DNA of 48,817 bases from an uncultured Clostridia bacterium (GTDB taxonomy: Bacteria; Bacillota; Clostridia; TANB77; CAG-508): contig CASAUJ010000008.1 of assembly GCA_949118805.1 (NCBI GenBank), positions 1 to 48,817 on the forward strand, in the 5' to 3' direction. Under the pieces are notes generated by a model. It was not told the DNA's origin. It made no database searches and was given only the letters and a program-made list of their open reading frames with translations. Every line of letters starts with the position of its first letter. Within the stretch, counting starts at the first letter, position 1. Shown one piece after another: positions 36,016-44,828 of this stretch. The translations under genes were made by a program, and so were the position numbers.

Positions 36016-37134
36016 ATGAAAATAGTTTGTTATAAGGATACGATCCTAAAAGCTATTAATTCCGTAGTAAAAGGAGTAGCTTCTAAAACAACTATGCCTA
36101 TACTAGAAGGAATTTTAATTCAAACCAATGATAATGAAATAAAATTAACAACCTATGATTTAGAAATAGGAATTGAATATGTTATGAAATGTGATGTAAA
36201 AGAACAAGGAAGTACCGTGGTAAACGCAATCATGTTTAGTGAAATTATTCGTAAATTACCAGATACAGAAATACATATTTCAGTAAATGAAAAAAATTTA
36301 TTAGAAATTGAATGTGAAGGATCTTTGTATAAGTTGGCTACCATGAATCCAGAGGAATTTCCAGAGTTACCAAGGATTGAAGTGGAAAATACAATTGAAG
36401 TCGAACAAAATGTTCTGAAAAATATGATAAGAAAAACGATTTTTGCAGTAAGCTCTGAAGAAAGTAGACCTATTTTTACAGGATGTTTATTTGAAATTGA
36501 AGAAAATAAATTAACGTTAGTTTCTGTGGATGGATTCCGTTTAGCGTTACGATCTGTATTTTTAAATAAACAGAGTAATAATTTTAAAGCAGTTATTCCT
36601 GGAAAAACTTTAAATGAAGTAAATAAAATTATTTCAGATTCTTTTGATCCAATAAAAATTGGAATTGCTAAAAATCAGGCTTTATTCGAGATGGATAATT
36701 GTAAAATTGTAACACGAATTTTAGATGGTGAATTTTTAAATTATAAGAATGTTATTCCAAGTAATTGGGAGACACGAATAAAAGTAAATAAAGGAAATAT
36801 TCAAAATAGTTTTGAAAGAATTAGCTTAATTTCAGCTTCGAGTGTTGAAAAAGAAAAGAAATATCCAGTAAAAGTACAAGTAGATATAGGAAAGATTATT
36901 ATTTCTTGTACGAATCAAACAGGTGATGCAAAAGAAGAATTATATGTTTCAACAGAAGGGAAAAATTTGGAAGCTGGTTTTAATCCGAAATATTTTTTAG
37001 ATAGTTTAAAAGCAATAGAGGATGAGGAAGTATATATTGAATTTGGTTCTAGCATTTCACCATGTTTAGTAAAATCGATTGAAAACAATGATTATACTTA
37101 TATGATTTTACCAATCCGATTAAAAGAAGATTAA
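36016..37134 (+). CDS. dnaN: DNA polymerase III sliding clamp (beta subunit)
   Basis: This is a 372-aa protein with the three-domain clamp fold; markers are KTTMPILEGILI at the start, FAVSSEESRPIFTGCLFEI in the second domain and TYMILPIRL at the C-terminus. It tethers the polymerase to DNA. AAGGAGG lies upstream. A hairpin follows (37138-37169). Confidence 0.96.
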   Translation: MKIVCYKDTILKAINSVVKGVASKTTMPILEGILIQTNDNEIKLTTYDLEIGIEYVMKCDVKEQGSTVVNAIMFSEIIRKLPDTEIHISVNEKNLLEIECEGSLYKLATMNPEEFPELPRIEVENTIEVEQNVLKNMIRKTIFAVSSEESRPIFTGCLFEIEENKLTLVSVDGFRLALRSVFLNKQSNNFKAVIPGKTLNEVNKIISDSFDPIKIGIAKNQALFEMDNCKIVTRILDGEFLNYKNVIPSNWETRIKVNKGNIQNSFERISLISASSVEKEKKYPVKVQVDIGKIIISCTNQTGDAKEELYVSTEGKNLEAGFNPKYFLDSLKAIEDEEVYIEFGSSISPCLVKSIENNDYTYMILPIRLKED

Positions 37135-37137
37135 GAA

Positions 37138-37169
37138 AATAGAATTCTCCTTAAATGGAGAATTCTATT
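37138..37169 (+). terminator. Hairpin after dnaN
   Basis: The arms AATAGAATTCTCC and GGAGAATTCTATT (13 bp) have a 6-base loop. There is no long T-run, so termination may be partial. A DnaA-box-like TTTTCCACA lies at 37189-37197. The yaaA gene often found between dnaN and recF is absent. Confidence 0.6.
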
Positions 37170-37370
37170 ACTATAAATAGGAAAAAAGTTTTCCACAAAG
37201 TATTCTTTTATGGTGGAAAAAGTAAGAAAAATAAAAAAAAATGGAATGCGTGAAAATAAAAAATAAGCCATTTTTAATAATAAATCATATAAAAATATTA
37301 AAGATAAAATAGGAAAAATTAGAAAAAAAGAGATAAGAGAAGAGAAAATAATACACAGATGGAGAAGAAT

Positions 37371-38441
37371 ATGTGGATAAAAAAAATAAAAATCAATAAT
37401 TTTAGAAATTATAAACAACAGGAAATTGTATTAGAAGAAAATATTAATATCTTTTATGGTGAAAATGCACAAGGGAAAACGAATATTATAGAAGCTATTT
37501 TTTTAGGAAGTATGGGAAAGTCTTTTCGAGCCAAAAAAGATAAAGAAATGATAAGATTAGAGATGGAAAAGGCTGAAATTGAAATAGAATATCAAAAAAG
37601 TGATCGAGATGGAAAAATAAAAATTGAAGTATCTAATAAGAAAACTATTTTTTTAAATGGGATTAAATTAAAAAAATTAAGTGAACTATTAGGAAATATT
37701 AATATTGTTATTTTTACACCAGAAGATATTAATATTTTGAAAGGCGGACCACAAAATAGAAGAAGATTTTTAGATATTATGATTAGCCAGTTAAAACCGA
37801 ACTATATGTACGCAATAAATTTATTTATAAAAAATTTAGAGCAAAGAAATAATTATTTAAGGCAGATTCGAGAAGAAAAAAAAGATGAGAATTTGTTAGA
37901 TGTTTGGGATGAAAAGTTGGCAGAGTATGCTACTATTGTTTTTCAATATCGAAACGAATATATAAAAAAGATAAGTCAAAAGATAAAAAAAATACATGGG
38001 GAGATAACAGATGAAAAAGAAGAAATAGAAATCGAATATCAATCAGAATGTAAAACAAAAGAAGAATATTTAAAAATATTAAAAGAAAGACGAAAACTAG
38101 ATATTTTAAAGGGGTTTACAACGAAGGGGATACATCGAGATGATTTTGTAATATATATAAATAAAAAACAAATTGATATTTATGGTTCACAGGGGCAACA
38201 TAGAACAGCAATTTTATCTTTAAAATTAGCAGAATTGAATATTGTAAGGGAAGAAATAGGAGAAAATCCAATTTTATTATTAGATGATTTTATGTCTGAA
38301 TTGGATGAAAAAAGAATTTATAATTTTTTAAATAAAATTGAAAATACTCAAGTTGTTATAACCGTTACTAAAAAATTAGAGGTTGAAAATAAAAAAAATT
38401 TAATATATAATGTGGAAGAAGGAAATGTAAAAAAAACATAA
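37371..38441 (+). CDS. recF: DNA repair protein RecF
   Basis: This is a 356-aa protein with start MWIKKIKINNFRNYK at the ATG 37371 (GGAGAAG 3-9 bases upstream). An ATG 12 bases earlier overlaps that site. It has Walker A GENAQGKTNIIEA (about 30-42), the ABC-like signature YGSQGQHRTAILSLKLAE and Walker B PILLLDDFMSELDEKR. It loads RecA at gaps. It ends 31 bases before gyrB. Confidence 0.95.
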   Translation: MWIKKIKINNFRNYKQQEIVLEENINIFYGENAQGKTNIIEAIFLGSMGKSFRAKKDKEMIRLEMEKAEIEIEYQKSDRDGKIKIEVSNKKTIFLNGIKLKKLSELLGNINIVIFTPEDINILKGGPQNRRRFLDIMISQLKPNYMYAINLFIKNLEQRNNYLRQIREEKKDENLLDVWDEKLAEYATIVFQYRNEYIKKISQKIKKIHGEITDEKEEIEIEYQSECKTKEEYLKILKERRKLDILKGFTTKGIHRDDFVIYINKKQIDIYGSQGQHRTAILSLKLAELNIVREEIGENPILLLDDFMSELDEKRIYNFLNKIENTQVVITVTKKLEVENKKNLIYNVEEGNVKKT

Positions 38442-38472
38442 AAGATCATTTTAATTTCAGAAGGAGGAAAAA

Positions 38473-40401
38473 ATGGAAAAATTTGAACATGAATATGGAG
38501 CTGATCAAATACAAGTATTAGAAGGATTAGAAGCAGTAAGAAAAAGACCTGGTATGTATATAGGAAGTACATCTGTAAGAGGATTGCATCATTTGGTTTA
38601 TGAAATTGTAGACAATGGAGTAGATGAAGCTTTAGCGGGATATTGTAGAGAGATAAATATTATAATGGAAAAAGGGAATGTAATTAGTGTAGAAGATAAT
38701 GGAAGAGGAATTCCCGTAGAAATTCATCCAAAAACGGGTATTTCTACTGCTGAAACAGTATATACTGTATTACATGCAGGTGGAAAATTTGGTGGAGATA
38801 GTGGATATAAAGTATCAGGAGGGCTTCATGGCGTAGGAGCTTCTGTTGTTAATGCCTTGTCTAATTGGGTAGAGGTAACCATAAAAAGAGGTGGAAATTT
38901 ATATCAAATGAAATTTGAAAAAGGCAAAACGATACAACCATTAGAAAAGATAGGAACAGCTGATGGAACTGGAACAAAAGTAAGATTTTTAGCAGATGAT
39001 ACTATATTTGAGACAACAAACTATGAATATGAAGTTTTAGAAAAAAGATTTAGAGAAGTAGCTTTTTTAACAAAAGGTTTAAAAATAACAATTGAAGATC
39101 AGAGAGAAGAAACACCTAAAAAAGCGGAATTTTGTTTTGAGGGAGGATTAAATTCTTTTGTAGAATTTTTAAACAAGAACAAAGAGAAATTACATAAAAT
39201 ACCAATTTATATCGAAAAAGATGGAGAAGTACCAGTTGAAATAGCCATTCAATATACTTCTAGTTACTCAGAAAATATTTATACTTTCGTGAATAATATT
39301 AATACAATAGAGGGGGGAACTCATTTAGAGGGATTTAAAAGATCTTTAACAAAAGTTTTTAATGATTATGCAAGAAGTCATAATATTTTGAAAGAAAAAG
39401 ATTTAAATTTACAAGGAGAAGATATTCGAGAGGGAATAACAGCCGTTGTATCAGTAAAAGTAAAAGAACCCCAATTTGAAGGACAAACAAAAACAAAATT
39501 AGGAAATAGTGAAGTAACTGGAGTTGTACAAAGTATGGTAAATGAAGCTTTGGCTCCATTTCTAGAAGAAAATCCAGCAGTGGCAAAATCTATTTTGGAA
39601 AAGTGTATAAGTGCATCAAGAGCAAGAGAAGCAGCAAGAAAAGCGAGAGAACTGGCAAGGAAAAAAAGTTCTTTAGAAACTTCAACATTACCTGGAAAAT
39701 TAGCAGATTGTAGTAGTAAAAATCCAGATGAATGTGAAGTTTATATTGTAGAAGGAGATTCTGCTGGGGGAAGTGCAAAACAAGGAAGAGATCGAAAATT
39801 TCAAGCTATTTTACCATTATGGGGAAAAATGCTTAATGTAGAAAAATCGAGAGCGGATAAAATTTATGGAAATGATAAATTAAATCCAGTTATACTAGCA
39901 GTAGGAGCAGGAATTGGAAGTGATTTTGATGTCACAAAAATAAGATATGGAAAAGTAATTATTATGGCTGATGCAGATGTAGATGGAGCTCATATTAGAA
40001 CTTTATTGCTAACTTTTTTCTTCCGCTATATGAGACCATTAATTGAAAATGGAAATGTTTATTTAGCACAACCACCATTATATAAATTATCTAAAAAAGG
40101 GATGGAAGATAAGTATTGTTATACAGATGAAGATTTAGAAATTGCTTATAAAGAATTAGAGGAAAAGGGAATTGGAAGAGAACAATTAGGACTTCAAAGA
40201 TATAAAGGATTAGGGGAAATGAATCCAGAGCAATTGTGGGAAACAACCATGAATCCAGAGACTAGAACTTTAGTAAAAGTAACCATGGATGATGCAATTA
40301 AAGCAGATGAAATATTTACACTATTAATGGGAGATGAAGTAGAACCTAGAAGAGAATTTATTCAGGCAAATGCGAAATATGTAAAAAATTTAGATATTTA
40401 A
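38473..40401 (+). CDS. gyrB: DNA gyrase subunit B
   Basis: This is a 642-aa protein. It has the GHKL ATPase domain (EIVDNGVDEALAGYC, DNGRGIPVEIH, GGLHGVGASVVNALS), the transducer, the Toprim domain (VEGDSAGGSAKQGRDR and MADADVDGAHIRTL) and the C-terminal KYVKNLDI. AGGAGG lies upstream. gyrA does not follow; instead a gap and the second T4SS-like cassette do, so gyrA is elsewhere. Confidence 0.97.
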   Translation: MEKFEHEYGADQIQVLEGLEAVRKRPGMYIGSTSVRGLHHLVYEIVDNGVDEALAGYCREINIIMEKGNVISVEDNGRGIPVEIHPKTGISTAETVYTVLHAGGKFGGDSGYKVSGGLHGVGASVVNALSNWVEVTIKRGGNLYQMKFEKGKTIQPLEKIGTADGTGTKVRFLADDTIFETTNYEYEVLEKRFREVAFLTKGLKITIEDQREETPKKAEFCFEGGLNSFVEFLNKNKEKLHKIPIYIEKDGEVPVEIAIQYTSSYSENIYTFVNNINTIEGGTHLEGFKRSLTKVFNDYARSHNILKEKDLNLQGEDIREGITAVVSVKVKEPQFEGQTKTKLGNSEVTGVVQSMVNEALAPFLEENPAVAKSILEKCISASRAREAARKARELARKKSSLETSTLPGKLADCSSKNPDECEVYIVEGDSAGGSAKQGRDRKFQAILPLWGKMLNVEKSRADKIYGNDKLNPVILAVGAGIGSDFDVTKIRYGKVIIMADADVDGAHIRTLLLTFFFRYMRPLIENGNVYLAQPPLYKLSKKGMEDKYCYTDEDLEIAYKELEEKGIGREQLGLQRYKGLGEMNPEQLWETTMNPETRTLVKVTMDDAIKADEIFTLLMGDEVEPRREFIQANAKYVKNLDI

Positions 40402-40422
40402 TAATTAGAAGATAAGAAAAAT

Positions 40423-40455
40423 TTAATGGCAGACAACTAAAATGTCTGCCATTAA
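40423..40455 (+). terminator. Inverted repeat after gyrB
   Basis: The arms TTAATGGCAGACA and TGTCTGCCATTAA (13 bp, perfect) have a 7-base loop. It is not followed by a T-run, so termination would be weak or factor-dependent. Confidence 0.6.
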
Positions 40456-40934
40456 TGATAAAGCCAATAATAATCTTCACTCAAACTAATATACATAATA
40501 GTTCAACCTAATATATATTGCTATATAAATAAGCCGTATACCACATATATTAATCCTTCGCTCAACTATTAATACACCACAAGTAACTATATTCATCCTA
40601 AAAGGACTACTAATAACCACTTAATAAAAAATACACTAGATATAAAAATAATCTTAGCTCGAATATATAACCTATCATTTGACCATATTTCAGAAAAAAA
40701 TAATTAATTTAATACAGCCTACAAACAAATAATATATTCTTATCGCCGACATATTATAATATAAAAATACACTATAATATCTCTTTGTCCGAATAAAAAT
40801 AAACTAAAGAAAATCTATTTTTACTCTTGGCTCAACTATTATCAACCTTATAATTTTAGTATAAACAAAAATAAAAAAAATATTCAGAAAAATAAAAAAA
40901 TAAAAAAGTGTCGAAAAAAGAAGACGAAATTTTC
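40456..40934. other. Gene-less AT-rich stretch between gyrB and the second T4SS-like cassette
   Basis: About 480 bases with no supported gene. Imperfect CTCAACT/CTCGAAT words recur about every 50-130 bases (for example 40561-40567 and 40831-40837), next to ATTA runs. They look like degenerate repeats. Its only sizeable open frame lies on the minus strand and overlaps the following promoter, so it is not believed. Confidence 0.5.
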
Positions 40935-40963
40935 TTGACAAATGTTGAGAAATAATGTAGAAT
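40935..40963 (+). promoter_or_regulatory. Promoter of the second T4SS-like cassette
   Basis: TTGACA (40935-40940), 17 bases, TAGAAT (40958-40963), close to the ideal housekeeping sequence. The predicted transcript has a leader of only about 15-20 bases before the start codon. Confidence 0.8.
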
Positions 40964-40989
40964 AGCAAAAAAATAAGGAGGTGAAAAGA

Positions 40990-41586
40990 ATAATACCAAA
41001 AAAGGGAACAACACAATCATGGATTCCGATAGAGAAAATATTAGAAAATGGAATCATAAAGACAAAAACAAAATATATAAAATTGTTAAAGGTTACTCCA
41101 ATTAATTATAATTTAAAATCTGATTTAGAAAAAAGATCAATTTTAAATTCTTATAAAATTTTTTTAAAAACTTGTAATTTTGATATTCAAATTTTAATTC
41201 AAAGTAGTAAAGAAAATCTAGAAAAAAATATTTTTATTATTCGAAAAAATATCCAAGAAAAAGAAAATAAATATTTAAAAAATATTTCAGAAAATTATAT
41301 TCAATATATTAATAAAATTAATTCTAATAAAAAATCATCTTCAAAAAATTTTTATTTAATTATTTCTAAAAAAATTTCAAAAGAAGAATATAACGAATCA
41401 ATAGAGATCATAAAAAATGATCTAAAGGAAAAATATTTCAAAATAAAAGAGTGTTTGTCTCGTTGTGGAAATACAGTGATAGAAATTAATTATAAAAAAG
41501 AAATACTTGAGATTATAAATTCATTTTTTAATGTAAGAAAAAATATAAATGAAAAAATTATAAAAAAGGAGGATAATAAATATTAA
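40990..41586 (+). CDS. VirB4 N-terminal-domain-like protein, second cassette (probable AUA start)
   Basis: About 198 aa. The text begins K-G-T-T-Q-S-W-I-P-I-E-K-I-L-E-N-G-I-I and then KLLKVTPINYNLKSDLEKRS, which parallels the domain in the leftward locus gene at 19243-20466. There is no membrane segment. The only in-frame GTG (40981) lies inside the long ribosome site TAAGGAGGTGA (40974-40984) and cannot serve. The next codon at the right distance (8 bases) is ATA at 40990, so an AUA start is inferred. The protein is Lys/Asn/Ile-rich. It overlaps the next gene by 5 bases. The role is inferred as a VirB4 accessory domain. Confidence 0.65.
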   Translation: MIPKKGTTQSWIPIEKILENGIIKTKTKYIKLLKVTPINYNLKSDLEKRSILNSYKIFLKTCNFDIQILIQSSKENLEKNIFIIRKNIQEKENKYLKNISENYIQYINKINSNKKSSSKNFYLIISKKISKEEYNESIEIIKNDLKEKYFKIKECLSRCGNTVIEINYKKEILEIINSFFNVRKNINEKIIKKEDNKY

Positions 41587-43408
41587 AAAAAATAATCAAA
41601 AAAAGTTAGAAATATTTTCTGGAGCAATTTTTGACAAGGATGAAATTGCACCATCCTATGTTAATTTACAAAATCCAAAATATATTGAGATTGATAATTT
41701 GTATTATGCTGGGCTAATGGTAATTAATTATTATAGAGAACAAAACGATATTTTATTAAAGACATTAATTGAAACAAATATCAACATGAATTTATCTATA
41801 TTTTATGAAAAACAAGATAGTTATAAAATTATAAAAGATTTAACCTATCATATTGGAAATGTAGGAGTGGAATTAAAAGAAACGAACCCTAATAGACAAG
41901 ATATTGATATTGCAGCTTTTGCTTATAATGATGCTAAATACATAAGGAAAGAAATTCAAGTAAATAATGAAGATATTTATTTTTTATATATTTATATCAA
42001 TTTATATGCAGAAGATAAAAAAGAGTTAGAATATTATTTAAATAAGATAGAGGGAATTACTCAGAGCAAAGGAATGCAGACACGAAGAGCTAATTTTAGA
42101 GAAGAGGAATTATTTTTTTCTTGTTTACCTCTTATGGAAAATCCAATTAGTATAAAAGAAGGATGCAAGAGAAATATTTTAACTTCAGGTTTAGTATCTA
42201 CTTATCCATTTATATCATCTACTATATTTGATGAGGAAGGAATTTTTATTGGTACTAATATTTATAATAATTCATTAGTATTTATTGATCGATATGATAC
42301 GAATCAATATAAAAATGCCAATATTTGTATTTTTGGAACAAGTGGGGCAGGAAAGTCTTTCTATACTAAATTATTAATTTTAAGATATAAATTGCAAGGA
42401 ATTAAGCAATATATTATTGATCCAGAAAGAGAATATGAAAGCTTGTGTAAAGAATTAAAAGGAACGCATATAAAAATTGGTCCCAATTCCAATCATTTTA
42501 TAAATGTTTTAGATATTAGAAGGGAGAGTATAGAAGAAGGAGAGAGTGGATATTTAGCAACAAAAATAGGAAAATTAATTGGATTTTTTCATTTGATTTT
42601 TGGGGAATTAAATGAAGAAGAAAAAGCATTAATAGAGGAAAAATTAATTGAAACATATCAATTAAAAAATATTACATTTAATGATGATAGCTTATATAGA
42701 GAAAATGAAGAAAAAATATTAGGAAAAGAATTTAAAAGTTCAAAAGATATGCCAATATTAGAGGATCTATACTCCGTTTTAGGAAAAGACGAAAAAACAA
42801 AAAGATTTAAAACTAAGTTAATACCTTTTGTAAAAGGATCGATGAAATTTTTTAATCATTATACCAATATAGAATTAAATAATGATTTAATTGTTGCAGA
42901 TGTATATGATTTAGGAGAAGAAAATTTAAAATATGGTATGTATATATTTATAGAAAATTTTTGGAATTGTATTAAAGAAAATAGAAAAGAAAAAAAGGCA
43001 GTATATTTAGATGAAATTTGGAGACTAATTGGGGTAACATCTAATAAAGAAGTAGCTAGTTTTATTTATAAAATTTTTAAGACGATACGAAAGTATGGTG
43101 GAAGTAGTGTTGCTATTACACAAGATATTTCTGATATTTTTAGTTTGGAAAATGGAGTTTATGGAAAAAGTATTCTAAATAATTCAAGTATAAAAACATT
43201 TTTTGCATTAGAAGAGGAAAATATAAAGATATTATCTGAATATGCTAATTTATCAGAAAAAGAAAAGGTAGAAATAAAATCATTAAAAAGAGGAGAATGT
43301 CTAATGTTTGTTGGAGAAAATCATATATTAACTAAAATTGAATGTTCTAATTTAGAAAAAACGATTCTAGAAGGAAAAGTAAATGAAAAAAATAGTGACA
43401 GCAATTAA
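41582..43408 (+). CDS. VirB4-family ATPase, second cassette (probable AUU start)
   Basis: This is a 608-aa protein. Walker A is FGTSGAGKSFYTKLL (about 252) and Walker B is AVYLDEIWRLIG (about 473), followed by FKTIRKYGGSSVAITQDISDI, as in VirB4. No ATG or GTG lies at the start. The open frame reaches ATT at 41582, which has AGGAGG 9 bases upstream; the peptide from there contains IAPSYVNLQNPKYIEI, matching IAPSGVDVSNIDHLEI of the leftward VirB4, so the region before the first plausible TTG (41699) is coding. An AUU start is therefore likely. It lies in the same split layout as the other locus, and its last 26 bases overlap the next gene. Confidence 0.85.
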   Translation: MKKNNQKKLEIFSGAIFDKDEIAPSYVNLQNPKYIEIDNLYYAGLMVINYYREQNDILLKTLIETNINMNLSIFYEKQDSYKIIKDLTYHIGNVGVELKETNPNRQDIDIAAFAYNDAKYIRKEIQVNNEDIYFLYIYINLYAEDKKELEYYLNKIEGITQSKGMQTRRANFREEELFFSCLPLMENPISIKEGCKRNILTSGLVSTYPFISSTIFDEEGIFIGTNIYNNSLVFIDRYDTNQYKNANICIFGTSGAGKSFYTKLLILRYKLQGIKQYIIDPEREYESLCKELKGTHIKIGPNSNHFINVLDIRRESIEEGESGYLATKIGKLIGFFHLIFGELNEEEKALIEEKLIETYQLKNITFNDDSLYRENEEKILGKEFKSSKDMPILEDLYSVLGKDEKTKRFKTKLIPFVKGSMKFFNHYTNIELNNDLIVADVYDLGEENLKYGMYIFIENFWNCIKENRKEKKAVYLDEIWRLIGVTSNKEVASFIYKIFKTIRKYGGSSVAITQDISDIFSLENGVYGKSILNNSSIKTFFALEEENIKILSEYANLSEKEKVEIKSLKRGECLMFVGENHILTKIECSNLEKTILEGKVNEKNSDSN

Positions 43409-44828
43409 TAATCCTAAATTGAATGAAGAATTGAAAAAAGAAAAGGATTTAAAAATAATAGGTAAGGATATTCAATATAAAGAAGCAATTTTAGAAATAT
43501 TAGAAAAAAATAAAAATATTAATTTAATAATTATTAATGAAAATTTACCAGGAGAAATAGATTTAGAAATATTAATTAAAAAAATAAAATTAATTAATAA
43601 AATGATAAAAATAATTTTTATTTTAGAAAAAGAAAATAATAAATTAGAAGAAATTCTAATAAAAAATCAAATAATTGATATTTATTATAATAGTAAAATT
43701 AATTTAAAAAATTTGATAGAAATAATAAAGAAAAAAGAAATAAGTATGGAAGAAGAAATTATTAAATTAAGAAAAATAATTAAAGAAAATGATATTAGTA
43801 ATAGAAAAATACAAAATAAATTTTGGAGAGATCATTTCAAAAAAAAACAAAAAACTAAAAAAGATAAAAAGGAAAATTTGGAAAGTAATCTATATTTAAA
43901 AAATAATGGAATGTTGAAGTACAAAAGAAATAATAATAGCAAAAATATGTCAACTAAAATAGTTAGTTTTTCAGGAAATTGTAAGAGTGGAAAAAGCACA
44001 TTAGCCCTAATAATAAGTCAATATCTATCAGAAAAAAATTATAAAGTTTTGTTAATTGATGGAGATTTAGAAAAAGAAGATTTAAGTATAATATTAAGAA
44101 AAGAAAAATCGAGAAAAGAAAACAAAAAAATAATTTCAAATCAAAGAATCGAAAAGAAAATTTTTTACAAGAATTTAGGTTCAATAAAATTTAATTCTAA
44201 AAAAAAATTTCATGAAAAGAAAAAAATAATCAATAAAATAACTATTTTAAAAACACAGAATAAAAAATTAGCCATGAAAAAAAATTTAATATATTTTAAT
44301 TATATAAAAAATATAATTAAAGTGAATACTTCTAAGATAAATAAAAATTTATATTTTTTAAATGGAATGAGAGATATATTAAAATATAATAAAATAGAAA
44401 AAATAAATTTAATGTTTAAAAGATTAGAAGAAGATTATAATTTTATTATAATAGAATTATCTAAAAATAATAAAGATAAAATTAATCAAAATGTTTTAAA
44501 GAAAAGCCAAATTAATTTTCTCATATTAGAATGTAATTTATTAGGAATAAGAGAAATGCAAAAAATATTACAAAAATATATTAAAAAATGGAAGATAGAT
44601 AAAAAAACAATGTATATGATAGAAAATAAAAAAAATATAATGTCTATCAATAAAAGTTTGCTAACAGAAATAAATCCTTTTAAAATAAAAATTTTAGAAG
44701 TAAAAGAAAACAAAAAATATCGTTTATTTCTAAATAATTATTATGAAAGAAAAGTATTACTGAAAAGTAAAAAAATAAAATTTGAAATAAAAAGAATAAT
44801 CGAAAAAATAATATATTTTAATAATTAG
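43383..44828 (+). CDS. CpaE-like ATPase with a degenerate receiver domain
   Basis: This is a 481-aa protein, extremely rich in Lys, Asn and Ile. Residues about 1-120 have the alternating pattern of a response-regulator receiver (INLIIINENLPGEIDLEIL), but the phospho-acceptor Asp is not clear. A charged linker (about 120-185) precedes a MinD/ParA-type ATPase domain: VSFSGNCKSGKSTLALIIS (about 192-210, a K-S-G-K-S-T version of the deviant Walker A), VLLIDGDLEKEDLS, and FIIIELSKNNKD in place of the usual third motif. A loosely structured insert (about 240-330) is Lys-rich. CpaE/TadZ proteins place pilus machinery at a cell site. GAAGG precedes the ATG, and it overlaps virB4 by 26 bases. Function is inferred. 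Confidence 0.7.
   Translation: MKKIVTAINNPKLNEELKKEKDLKIIGKDIQYKEAILEILEKNKNINLIIINENLPGEIDLEILIKKIKLINKMIKIIFILEKENNKLEEILIKNQIIDIYYNSKINLKNLIEIIKKKEISMEEEIIKLRKIIKENDISNRKIQNKFWRDHFKKKQKTKKDKKENLESNLYLKNNGMLKYKRNNNSKNMSTKIVSFSGNCKSGKSTLALIISQYLSEKNYKVLLIDGDLEKEDLSIILRKEKSRKENKKIISNQRIEKKIFYKNLGSIKFNSKKKFHEKKKIINKITILKTQNKKLAMKKNLIYFNYIKNIIKVNTSKINKNLYFLNGMRDILKYNKIEKINLMFKRLEEDYNFIIIELSKNNKDKINQNVLKKSQINFLILECNLLGIREMQKILQKYIKKWKIDKKTMYMIENKKNIMSINKSLLTEINPFKIKILEVKENKKYRLFLNNYYERKVLLKSKKIKFEIKRIIEKIIYFNN

Noticed and set aside
39820..39830. Trp in place of the usual Arg in the GyrB motif PLRGK (here PLWGK) as a CGG-related change
   Set aside because: I believe PLWGK occurs in other Clostridia-like GyrB proteins, so it is no evidence about CGG.
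40804..41016. Minus-strand ORF upstream of the second cassette
   Set aside because: It covers a good plus-strand promoter and ribosome site and has only low-complexity Phe/Ile/Leu sequence.
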